Of a stretch of DNA of 64,000 bases, positions 16,218-25,803 are shown in pieces. The notes beneath the pieces are model-generated. The model had not been told where the DNA came from. It searched no databases and worked only from the letters and a program-made list of their open reading frames with translations. Position numbers and translations under genes: made by a program. Numbering within the stretch: position 1 is the first letter of the stretch; the number at the start of each line of letters is the position of its first letter. The DNA is from Candidatus Villigracilis saccharophilus (GTDB lineage: Bacteria > Chloroflexota > Anaerolineae > Anaerolineales > Villigracilaceae). The stretch covers positions 434,001 through 498,000 of the forward strand of contig JADJNA010000047.1 in assembly GCA_016709305.1 (NCBI GenBank), read 5' to 3'.

Positions 16218-18661
16218 ATGAACATAAAAAAAATCTATCATATGTGGCTCAACTGGAAAATCGGCGCGAAGATCACCAGCAGTCTTCTGAGCGTCACCCT
16301 GTTCAGCATCCTTGTACTGCTGGCTGCCAATTACTACACCAACATTTCCCAAAGCACGGCGCAGATCGGCAGTCAGATGATGATCTTGGGAGACCAGACC
16401 GTATTGCGCGCGGCGGAAAAAGTGGAAGCCGGTGTAAAAAACCTGGAGACCCTGGCTAGAACCCCGTCGATCGTCACCGCAGTGCAGACAGCAAACCTGA
16501 AAAGAGCAGACTGGACTGCCGAGGAGATCGCCGCATTGGATCAATCCTGGAAGGATGACGCCCCTGATATTGTCACGACCCAGAATGAGATCTCCAATAA
16601 TTACATCAGCCAATACCTGTCAGACTTCTAAAAAACAACCCGGAAGAAGTTGAGGTATTTGTGACCGATGAAAAGGGTTTGAACATCGCCATGTCTGATA
16701 CCACCAGTGACTTTCTGCAAGCCGACGAGGGTTGGTGGAAATCAGCTTTTGCGAACGGGAGCGGAGAGACCTTTATTGATTCCGTTGAATACGATGAAAG
16801 CACAAAAACCTACGCCATGAACATCGGCGTGCCGATCAGGGACCGTGAGACCCGCAAAGCGATTGGAGTGCTGCGAGGCACTCTGGATATTTCGGTGATG
16901 ATCAACACACTTGGAAACGTGCGGGCGGGGCAAACCGGTTCAGCGACGTTGATCGACTCGCAGGGTGTGATCCTTTACTCGCAGGATGAAACCAGACTGA
17001 TGCAGCCTGCCCCGGACGAGATCCTCGCGTTCTTCGAATCCGGGAACAGCGGCTGGGTACAGGGAAACGACATGGACAGTCATCCGGCCATCCTAGCGTA
17101 CAGCATTCTGGGCGGCGATCTTGGAAAATCCCTCGGCTGGCGGATGACCATTGATATGAATCAAGCGGAAGCCAATCAGGGCGTGGTGTCCAGCGTTTTC
17201 ATAAGCCTGATTGCGAGTCTGACGGTGACAGCCTTCGGCCTCTTTATTGCCTCACTGATCATTAAAAACACGATCATTGATCCGCTTGGGCTGGTAACAA
17301 AAATGGCCCAATCCCTCTCGGTCGGTGACACAGTGCGCGACATGAGCGACGCCGAGAAAGACAAGGTGCGTCTGCGCAGCGATGAGATCGGCACGATCGG
17401 CAAGGCATTTGATATGTTGATCAATTACATGCAGGATATGGGCGTTGCCGCCACAGCCATCGCCAACAACAACCTGACCATTCAAGTCATCCCAAATTCC
17501 AACAAGGATGAACTGGGGAATGCTTTTGCCAGAATGCTGACTGATCTGCAGGGCATCATCGGGCGGGTAGCGGCAAGCGCCAATCTGGTTACCGCCGCGG
17601 CTGTCCAACTGGTGGCTGCTTCAAAGCAATCGAGCGAAGCTACCAGCCAGATCGCGATCACCATTCAACAGGTCGCTCAAGGTACGGCCCAGCAGACCAC
17701 CAGCATAACAAAGACATCCGTTTCCGTGGATCAAATGAATCGCGCCATTGAGGGTGTCGCCCGGGGAGCGCAGGAACAGGCCAAAGATATTAATCAGGCA
17801 TCCCAGATCACCGCCCGTATCAATTCGGCTATTGAGCAGGTCAACGCGAATGTGCAATCCGTCACCCGTGATTCGGCAGAATCAGCGAAGTACTCCCGCG
17901 ACGGTGCCAAGACTGTCAAGGAAACCATTTCAGGAATGGAAGCGATCCGCTCCAAGGTCGGTCTCTCCGCCACCAAGGTTGAAGAAATGGGGACCCGCTC
18001 TGAAGAGATCGGCGCCATCCTGGAAACCATTGAAGAGATCGCAAGTCAGACCAATCTATTGGCGCTCAACGCAGCCATCGAAGCCGCCCGTGCCGGTGAA
18101 CAGGGCAAGGGCTTCGCGGTCGTGGCGGATGAAGTCCGTAAACTCGCGGAACGCTCCAGCCTCGCCACCAAAGAGATCGCGGCCATCATTAATAACATCC
18201 AGAAAACCGTAAACGAAGCGGTCAGCGCCATGAAGGCTTCGGAGAATGAAGTGGAAGCCGGTATGAAGCATGCCAAATCGGCGGGTAAAGTGCTCGATGA
18301 CATTCTCCAATCCGCTGAAGCTGTATACAAGCAGGCAGAAAACGCCGGCCAGGCTGCGGCGAAGGTCAGCGTGGCGGCCACTGAACTAGTACAAGCTGTT
18401 GATTCTGTCTCAGCGGTCATTGATGAAAATATTGCGGCAACCAAAGAGATGACTGGTAATTCATCAGTATTGATCCAGGCCATCGAGAACATCGCAAGTG
18501 TCGGCGAAGAGAACAGCGCGGCAATCGAGGAAGTATCCGCCTCGACGGAGGAAGTATCCGATCAAGTAGAGCAAGTCTCCGCATCCGCCAATTCCCTGAT
18601 GGATATGGCTAAGAATCTGCAGGAGATCGTCGCTCAATTCCAGCTAAATACCGCTCAATAG
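16218..18661 (+). pseudogene. Methyl-accepting chemotaxis protein 4 (Cache sensor), frameshifted
   Basis: From ATG 16218 (AGAAGGAAG upstream) the frame gives TM1 and the first part of a Cache sensor, then stops at 16629-16631. The next frame continues without a gap as LKNNPEEVEVFVTDEKG and runs to 18661. One missing base near 16628 (TTC-TAA for TTC-CTA) explains the break. Restored, the protein would be about 814 residues: TM1, Cache domain (with NIGVPIRD and GVLRGTLDIS), TM2 near 17170-17240, HAMP, and a signalling hairpin with intact tip. Its signalling DNA is diverged from the homogenised copies. A sequencing error or a young null mutation are both possible. Confidence 0.88.
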
Positions 18662-18682
18662 AACACAAGGGAATCATTTTCC

Positions 18683-21001
18683 ATGACTACAGACAAATTG
18701 AACATTCCGATCCACCGCTCGTTCCTAGGAAAACTCCTGCTGTTCATGCTGCTCATCGGCATCCTGCCCGTTTTGATCAACGCGGTAGCCAGCTATATTC
18801 TGGCACAAAATGCATTAAATAGCGCCACCAAGGAAACACAAAAAATAATTGAAACGGATCAGTCCACCTATCTGTTGAGTTGGGCCAATGAGCGGACCCA
18901 GGATATAGGGACTCTGGCAGGCATCGCCAGAATCTCATCAATGGATCCGGTCACCGCCAATGAAGCGATCAAACAGTATTTTCGCTACTGGGGAATGTAT
19001 GAGACCATCTTTCTGGCAGGACCTGATGGAAAAACGATCGCGACCTCAGACGATAAACCTCTCGACGTATCCGACCGTTTATACTTTAGCGAAGCGTTAA
19101 GTGGCAGCGTCACTTTATCAGAGCCGCTGCTATCCAAGGCAAGCGGACATTTGGTCATTGTGTTTGCTTCACCGGTTCGTTCGAAAAGCGGAGATATTGT
19201 CGGCGTCATTGGTGAAACAGTCCCAGTGGGCACGCTTGCCGAACTCCTTGACAAGAACCGCAGCGGTCTCACCTCTGAAAGTTATCTTGTCAATCAACAG
19301 GGATATTTTGTGACTGCCCCGCGTTTTGTTGATGAGATGAAGACAGCCGGATTGATCACAGACCGTGCAGAACTCGTGTACCAACTTCAAACCACTGCGA
19401 GTAAGGAACTGCAAGCCGGTAAATCAGGGCAGGGCATTTACATTAACTACATCGGAGAAGAAGTGATCGGGCAATACACCTGGCTGCCAGACATAAAGCT
19501 GGGATTGATCTCCGAGAAACAAACCTCCGAAGCCAATGCTGCCACCACTCAACTCGCGATATTCAGCGTGATCATGATCGTCGTATCGATCGTACTTGTC
19601 TCATTAATCGCCTTCATCTTCTCACGCGGAATTACAAAACCAGTCAAATTAATGGTTGATATATCCAATCACCTCGCAATGGGCGATATTGATCAAAAAC
19701 TCGAATACAAAAGCCAGGATGAATTCGGCCTGTTGGCAGACTCGATCCGGGAGATAGTCGGTTACCAAAAAGAAATGTCAAGTGCGGCGAATGCCATCTC
19801 CACAGGCATCCTTACGTACGATGTCCGTCCAAAATCTGACAAGGATGAACTGGGGAATGCATTTTCCAAAATGATCGCGGGCTTGCGCGAGACCATTGGA
19901 CTGGTAGCGCAAAGCGCGTCAGCCATTACCTCTGCCGCATCCCAACTGACCACCGCCGCCGAACAATCCGGCGAAGCCACCAGCCAGATCGCCACCACCA
20001 TTCAACAGGTCGCGCTCGGCACCGCCCAACAGACCGAAGGTGTCACCAAGACCTCCGCCTCCGTCGAGCAGATGGGTCGCGCCATTGACGGCGTCGCCAA
20101 AGGCGCTCAGGAACAGGCCAAAGCCATCTCCCAGGCTTCACAGATCACCTCCCGCATCAACACCGCCATCGAACAGGTCGCTGCCAACGCGCAGGCTGTC
20201 ACCCGTGACTCCGCCCAGGCCGCCACCTACTCCCGCGATGGTGCCAAGACCGTCAAGGAAACCATCAACGGCATGGAAGCCATCCGCTCCAAGGTCGGTC
20301 TCTCCGCCACCAAGGTCGAAGAGATGGGCACCCGCTCCGAGGAGATCGGTGCCATCGTCGAGACCATTGAAGACATTGCCTCTCAAACCAACCTGCTGGC
20401 GCTCAACGCCGCCATCGAAGCCGCCCGCGCCAGGCGAACAGGGCAAGGGTTTCGCGGTCGTGGCCGATGAAGTCCGCAAGCTGGCCGAACGTTCCAGCCT
20501 CGCCACAAAGAGATCGCCGCCCTCATCAAGGGCATCCAGAAGACCGTCAGTGAAGCCGTGACCGCCATGCAAGCCTCCGCTCAGGAAGTCGAGCTCGGTG
20601 TGACTCGCGCTCATTCCGCTGGCGAGGTGCTCGACAACATCCTCGGCGCGGCTGAATCCGTTTACAAGCAGGCCGAAGAGGCCGGCAACACCGCCGCCAA
20701 GGTCGGTGCTGCCGCCGCTGAACTGGTCGAAGCGGTCGACGCGGTCTCAGCTGTGATCGAAGAGAACACCGCCGCCACTGAAGAGATGGCCGCCAATTCC
20801 TCCGAACTGACCCAGGCCATCGAGAACATCGCCAGTGTCAGTGAAGAGAACAGCGCATCTGTCGAGGAAGTCTCCGCTTCCACCGAGGAAGTTTCCGCTC
20901 AGGTCGAGGAAGTTTCCGCCTCCGCCACTTCCCTGATGGAGATGGCTCAGAAACTCCAACAGGTCGTCTCACGCTTTAAACTCGAAAGCGGTAGAAAATA
21001 A
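18683..21001 (+). pseudogene. Methyl-accepting chemotaxis protein 5 (dCache sensor), two opposing 1-nt indels
   Basis: The receptor starts at ATG 18683 with a cytoplasmic tail, TM1 (about residues 17-40), a large periplasmic dCache sensor (about 45-280, with TIFLAGPDGKTIATSDDKP and SGHLVIVFASPVRSKSGDIVG), TM2 (about 292-315), HAMP and the homogenised signalling block. An extra A at 20432 breaks the frame exactly in the hairpin tip and gives a stop at 20468-20470. An A lost from the AAAA run at 20507-20509 restores it, and the original frame then continues to 21001. All sister copies lack both changes. The intended protein is about 772 residues. Confidence 0.88.
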
Positions 21002-21006
21002 AATGA

Positions 21007-21126
21007 ATCAAGCCGCTACGCCCAATGGTCAACTCGGTTCATTCGGTTTTACTGTAAGGCATGGTTAGGCTGGAAAATCGCGTGATCATTTTGTTCGAAC
21101 TCAGCAAAAGGTTTGAAATTAAATAA
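21007..21126 (+). pseudogene. Decayed 3' fragment of a second cheW
   Basis: Directly after MCP5, the DNA aligns with the 3' part of cheW (13826-13945). The shared stretches include ATGGTCAACTCGGT and the codons for GxVRLENRxIILxELxK, here GMVRLENRVIILFELSKRFE. A TAA at 21055-21057 replaces the Lys codon of FLKG and a small frame loss lies upstream. The fragment ends in a stop at 21124-21126. It occupies the same place relative to MCP5 as the intact cheW does to MCP2. Confidence 0.8.
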
Positions 21127-21149
21127 TAGATCTCTCTCAAAAATATCTA

Positions 21150-21207
21150 GTAGTGGCGGCTTCAGTCGGTTTTTACCAGACTGTCATACGACTGAAGCCA
21201 TTACTAC
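21150..21207. repeat. Long imperfect inverted repeat between the cheW fossil and MCP6
   Basis: GGCTTCAGTCG at 21158-21168 pairs with CGACTGAAGCC at 21189-21199, extended outward by GTAGT / ACTAC with two G-T pairs and one mismatch. The loop is about 20 bases. There is no T-run, so it is not a standard terminator; it could be an RNA-processing hairpin or the relic of a small element. Confidence 0.55.
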
Positions 21208-21269
21208 ATGATGGCAATTTTTGAGCGCTGGAAAAGGTTAATTTTCATCATACAAGCAAGGTAAAAAAA

Positions 21270-23273
21270 ATGAAAACAATCAATGACCTCAAAATTGGAA
21301 CAAGACTGGTTGGCGGTTTTTTACTCATCACCGCCATCTTTGCCATATTCATTATCTATAATTATTCACAACTCCAAAAACTGGGCATGATGCAGGATAC
21401 CGGGGCCAGGCGGGCGAATAGCTCCTTGGTTGTAGAGGAGGCAAGCGCCGATGCAGTTGAGCTGTACCGTGTCATCGCAGACACTCAGCTAAACCTGGAT
21501 TTCGAAAATGTCCGTGGACAATGGGAATCGGCAAAGGCTATGACAACCCGTGACCTGGAATTGGTTTCACAAGAAGCTGATACTCCGGAAGAAGTTGCCT
21601 GGGCAAAAGAAGCCAGCGACGGTTACGCCCAAATCGTGGACCTGTATGAAAATAAAATGTTGCCGGCATTGATGGCCGCCAACGCCTCCACCGCAGAGAC
21701 GCTCAAAATGGACAGCGAAATGGACATGTACATCGATGCCATGGAAAGCCCTTTGAAAAAAATAACTGCTTCCCTGGCCGCAGAATCCATTCAGGCAGAT
21801 ACAGACTTTGATACAGCCATAACAAAGGTAATAAGCGCATCGATCATTCTTGGCGTCATTGTGGCACTGCTGGCGTTCGGGATCGGGATCATCCTGAGTC
21901 GAGGGATCACCAAACCTTTGAGCAATGTTCTTCAGGCGGCATTAAACATAAGTGAGGGGGATTTGAACCAGAGCCTGGAAAACCAATCGAAGGATGAGAT
22001 CGGGCAACTGACCGATACTTTCAGGAAAATGATAGCTTACCTGTTCAACATGGCCAATGTGGCAAGAAAGATCGCAGACAACGATCTGTCCGAATCCGTC
22101 ACGCCGAAATCAGCCAAAGACGAACTCGGCAACTCCTTCGCCAAGATGATCGCCGGTTTGCGGGATGCTGTAAACCAGATCGCCGAAAACGCAAACGCGG
22201 TCACAATCGCCGCCTCCCAACTGACCACCGCCGCTGAACAATCCGGCGAAGCCACCAGCCAGATCGCCACCACCATTCAACAGGTCGCGCTCGGCACCGC
22301 CCAGCAGACCGAAGGCGTCACCAAGACCTCCGCCTCCGTCGAGCAGATGGGTCGCGCCATTGACGGCGTCGCCAAGGGCGCTCAGGAACAGGCCAAAGCC
22401 ATCTCCCAGGCTTCACAGATCACCTCCCGCATCAACACCGCCATCGAACAGGTCGCTGCCAACGCGCAGGCTGTCACCCGTGACTCCGCCCAGGCCGCCA
22501 CCTACTCCCGCGATGGTGCCAAGACCGTCAAGGAAACCATCAACGGCATGGAAGCCATCCGCTCCAAGGTCGGTCTCTCCGCCACCAAGGTCGAAGAGAT
22601 GGGCACCCGCTCCGAGGAGATCGGTGCCATCGTCGAGACCATCGAAGACATTGCCTCTCAAACCAACCTGCTCGCGCTCAACGCCGCCATCGAAGCCGCC
22701 CGCGCCGGCGAACAGGGCAAGGGTTTCGCGGTCGTAGCCGATGAAGTCCGCAAGCTGGCCGAACGTTCCAGCCTCGCCACAAAAGAGATCGCCGCCCTCA
22801 TCAAGGGCATCCAGAAGACCGTCAGTGAAGCCGTGACCGCCATGCAAGCCTCCGCTCAGGAAGTCGAGCTGGGTGTGACTCGCGCTCATTCCGCTGGCGA
22901 GGTGCTCGATAACATCCTCGGCGCGGCTGAATCCGTTTACAAGCAGGCCGAAGAGGCGGGCAATACCGCCGCCAAGGTCGGTGCTGCCGCCGCTGAACTG
23001 GTCGAAGCGGTCGACGCGGTCTCAGCTGTGATCGAAGAGAACACCGCCGCCACCGAAGAGATGGCCGCCAATTCCTCCGAACTGACCCAGGCCATCGAGA
23101 ACATCGCCAGTGTCAGTGAAGAGAACAGCGCGTCCGTCGAGGAAGTCTCCGCTTCCACCGAGGAAGTTTCCGCTCAGGTCGAGGAAGTTTCCGCCTCCGC
23201 CACTTCCCTGATGGAGATGGCTCAGAAACTCCAACAGGTCGTCTCACGCTTCAAACTCGAAACCGGCAAGTAA
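21270..23273 (+). CDS. Methyl-accepting chemotaxis protein 6 (four-helix-bundle sensor)
   Basis: A 667-residue receptor from ATG 21270; the ribosome site (AAGG) is weak. TM1 at about residues 13-33, a 4HB-type sensor, TM2 at about 188-210 (SIILGVIVALLAFGIGIILS), HAMP with SRGITKPLSNVLQAAL and EGDLNQ, then the homogenised signalling block with intact tip and C-terminus FKLETGK. The sensor half differs from those of MCP1-3. It is the first intact receptor after the frameshifted pair. Confidence 0.94.
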   Translation: MKTINDLKIGTRLVGGFLLITAIFAIFIIYNYSQLQKLGMMQDTGARRANSSLVVEEASADAVELYRVIADTQLNLDFENVRGQWESAKAMTTRDLELVSQEADTPEEVAWAKEASDGYAQIVDLYENKMLPALMAANASTAETLKMDSEMDMYIDAMESPLKKITASLAAESIQADTDFDTAITKVISASIILGVIVALLAFGIGIILSRGITKPLSNVLQAALNISEGDLNQSLENQSKDEIGQLTDTFRKMIAYLFNMANVARKIADNDLSESVTPKSAKDELGNSFAKMIAGLRDAVNQIAENANAVTIAASQLTTAAEQSGEATSQIATTIQQVALGTAQQTEGVTKTSASVEQMGRAIDGVAKGAQEQAKAISQASQITSRINTAIEQVAANAQAVTRDSAQAATYSRDGAKTVKETINGMEAIRSKVGLSATKVEEMGTRSEEIGAIVETIEDIASQTNLLALNAAIEAARAGEQGKGFAVVADEVRKLAERSSLATKEIAALIKGIQKTVSEAVTAMQASAQEVELGVTRAHSAGEVLDNILGAAESVYKQAEEAGNTAAKVGAAAAELVEAVDAVSAVIEENTAATEEMAANSSELTQAIENIASVSEENSASVEEVSASTEEVSAQVEEVSASATSLMEMAQKLQQVVSRFKLETGK

Positions 23274-23384
23274 GATATTTTCAGGTGTGAACCATGAAGA
23301 TCATCTCAATATTTTTATAGACTCAATTGGATCGAAGGCAATTCTGACGGCCATTCCATGTGATTGTGATAAGGAAGTAAATCA

Positions 23385-25745
23385 ATGAAACGTTCAATTG
23401 TAAATAAGATGATCTTCCAGATCGTCCCGCTGGTACTCATAATCTTCGTCGGGCTGACCCTCGTGTCCATTTTGATGTCTGGCAGTTCAGAAAAAAAACT
23501 GGCTTACGATGCAGCCAGCCAGATGGCTGCGAACTACGCCAACAGTTTCAATGTAAAGATGAGCACCAATCAATCGATAGGCAAAACCTTGAGTTATGTA
23601 ATGGCGGGATACCAGGCTGCCAATCGCGAAGAAACTTTGCTGGTGATAAGAGGTTTGGTCGATAACAACCCCGGGATTTTAGGCGCGTATGTCGGGTACG
23701 AACCGAACGCTTTTGACGGCCAGGATAAGGTCTATGCGAATCAGCCCGGGCACGATCAGACCGGGCGCTTTATCCCATACTGGAACCGCCTGACCGGGGT
23801 AATGACCCTCGACCCGCTCGCAGATTATGAAACTTCCGATTATTACCTGATCCCCAAAAAAACAGGGGCAGACAGTGTTATCGAGCCGTATTTATATCAA
23901 GGTGTCTTAATGACAAGTTATATCTCCCCGATCCTTGATAAGTCCGGTAATTTCCTTGGCATTGCCGGCGTGGATGTTTCCTTAAATGACCTTGATACTG
24001 AGGTGAGCAAGATCAAGGTATTCGAGAGCGGCTATGCCTTACTGGTCAGCAATACGACCATATTTGTTTCAGCGCCGGATAAAGACCTGATCGGACAAAA
24101 AACGCTGGCAGATTTTGCAAAAGAAAAAAATAATCCGCAACTGGAAAAGGTCGCTGAAGAGATCCTTGCCGGAAAAACCGGATACATACAGACCACTGAC
24201 CCATTCAACAACAATGCGGTCACCATGTTCTTTGCCCCGGTCCAGACCGGACAGTGGAGTCTGGTAGTGGTGGCACCCGACGCGGAAATGCTGGCAGGAG
24301 TAAATCAACTACGCTTGACATTGATCATCGCCTGTTTAATTGGAATCTTTATGATGTCAATATTGATCTGGTTCATTGCGACACGGCTTACCCGTCCGAT
24401 CGTGGCGATCAGCAAAGCCGCCGACCAGATCGCGGCCGGCAATCTCGATATTTCCTTACAAACAAAGGAGCAGGATGAGATCGGTCAAACCATGGCGGCA
24501 TTCAACCATATGGTGAAATATTTACAGGATATTGCAAGCGTTGCACAAAAGGTTGCAGACGGAAACTTAACCCAAACCATCCAACCCCAATCTGAACTGG
24601 ATATTTTAGGGAATGCGTTCACCAAAATGGTGAGTGGTCTGCATGAAACCATAAGTCTTGTGGCAGAAAGTGCCAGGGCAGTTACAACCGCTTCTGCTCA
24701 ATTGGCTTCTGCTTCCGAGCAGTCAGGTGAATCCACTCATCAGATATCCATTACAACCCAGCAGGTTGCGCTCGGCATTACTCAACAGTCAGAAGGTATC
24801 ACCAAGACCTCCGCCTCCGTCGAGCAAATGGGACGCGCCATTGACGGCGTCGCCAAGGGCGCTCAGGAACAGGCCAAAGCCATCTCCCAGGCTTCACAGA
24901 TCACCTCCCGCATCAACACCGCCATCGAACAGGTCGCTGCCAACGCGCAGGCTGTCACCCGTGACTCCGCCCAGGCCGCCACCTACTCCCGCGATGGTGC
25001 CAAGACCGTCAAGGAAACCATCAACGGCATGGAAGCCATCCGCTCCAAGGTCGGTCTCTCCGCCACCAAGGTCGAAGAGATGGGCACCCGCTCCGAGGAG
25101 ATCGGTGCCATCGTCGAGACCATCGAAGACATTGCCTCTCAGACCAACCTGCTCGCGCTCAACGCCGCCATCGAAGCCGCCCGCGCCGGCGAACAGGGCA
25201 AGGGTTTCGCGGTCGTGGCCGATGAAGTCCGCAAGCTGGCCGAACGTTCCAGCCTCGCCACAAAAGAGATCGCCGCCCTCATCAAGGGCATCCAGAAGAC
25301 CGTCAGTGAAGCCGTGACCGCCATGCAAGCCTCCGCTCAGGAAGTCGAGCTGGGTGTGACTCGCGCTCATTCCGCTGGCGAGGTGCTCGACAACATCCTC
25401 GGCGCGGCCGAATCCGTTTACAAGCAGGCCGAAGAGGCGGGTAACACCGCCGCCAAGGTCGGTGCTGCCGCCGCTGAACTGGTCGAAGCGGTCGACGCGG
25501 TCTCAGCTGTGATCGAAGAGAACACCGCCGCCACTGAAGAGATGGCCGCCAATTCCTCAGAGCTGACCCAGGCTATCGAGAACATCGCCAGTGTCAGTGA
25601 AGAGAACAGCGCATCTGTCGAGGAAGTCTCCGCCTCCACCGAGGAAGTTTCCGCTCAGGTTGAAGAGGTTTCTGCCTCCGCCACTTCCCTGATGGAGATG
25701 GCTCAGAAGTTACAGCTCGTGGTGAGAAAATTCAAGTTGGAATAG
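23385..25745 (+). CDS. Methyl-accepting chemotaxis protein 7 (dCache sensor)
   Basis: A 786-residue receptor from ATG 23385 behind AAGGAAG. TM1 at about residues 8-30 and a long periplasmic dCache_1-type sensor (about 35-305) with YVGYEPNAFDGQD, FIPYWNR, YYLIPKKT and SPILDKSGNFLGIAGVDVSL, a pattern typical of receptors for amino acids and other small ligands. TM2 lies at about 308-332, then HAMP, then the signalling hairpin. The homogenised block begins only after about 24798; upstream of that the helix-1 DNA is diverged, so a conversion boundary lies there. Confidence 0.94.
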   Translation: MKRSIVNKMIFQIVPLVLIIFVGLTLVSILMSGSSEKKLAYDAASQMAANYANSFNVKMSTNQSIGKTLSYVMAGYQAANREETLLVIRGLVDNNPGILGAYVGYEPNAFDGQDKVYANQPGHDQTGRFIPYWNRLTGVMTLDPLADYETSDYYLIPKKTGADSVIEPYLYQGVLMTSYISPILDKSGNFLGIAGVDVSLNDLDTEVSKIKVFESGYALLVSNTTIFVSAPDKDLIGQKTLADFAKEKNNPQLEKVAEEILAGKTGYIQTTDPFNNNAVTMFFAPVQTGQWSLVVVAPDAEMLAGVNQLRLTLIIACLIGIFMMSILIWFIATRLTRPIVAISKAADQIAAGNLDISLQTKEQDEIGQTMAAFNHMVKYLQDIASVAQKVADGNLTQTIQPQSELDILGNAFTKMVSGLHETISLVAESARAVTTASAQLASASEQSGESTHQISITTQQVALGITQQSEGITKTSASVEQMGRAIDGVAKGAQEQAKAISQASQITSRINTAIEQVAANAQAVTRDSAQAATYSRDGAKTVKETINGMEAIRSKVGLSATKVEEMGTRSEEIGAIVETIEDIASQTNLLALNAAIEAARAGEQGKGFAVVADEVRKLAERSSLATKEIAALIKGIQKTVSEAVTAMQASAQEVELGVTRAHSAGEVLDNILGAAESVYKQAEEAGNTAAKVGAAAAELVEAVDAVSAVIEENTAATEEMAANSSELTQAIENIASVSEENSASVEEVSASTEEVSAQVEEVSASATSLMEMAQKLQLVVRKFKLE

Positions 25746-25803
25746 TTTTATCTGCCTCGAAAGTCTGTAAAGATCTGAACGGTTTTATCCAAGGAATCAA
25801 ACA

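Noticed and set aside
16620..16640. Programmed -1 frameshift in MCP4 (A AAA AAC is present)
   Set aside because: The slippery heptamer lies after the in-frame TAA, so ribosomes in the first frame would stop before reaching it. A missing base explains the break better.
20040..20561. Open frames with Ser/Pro/Arg-rich products inside the MCP genes, plus strand
   Set aside because: Shadow frames of the signalling block; the same product appears in each copy.
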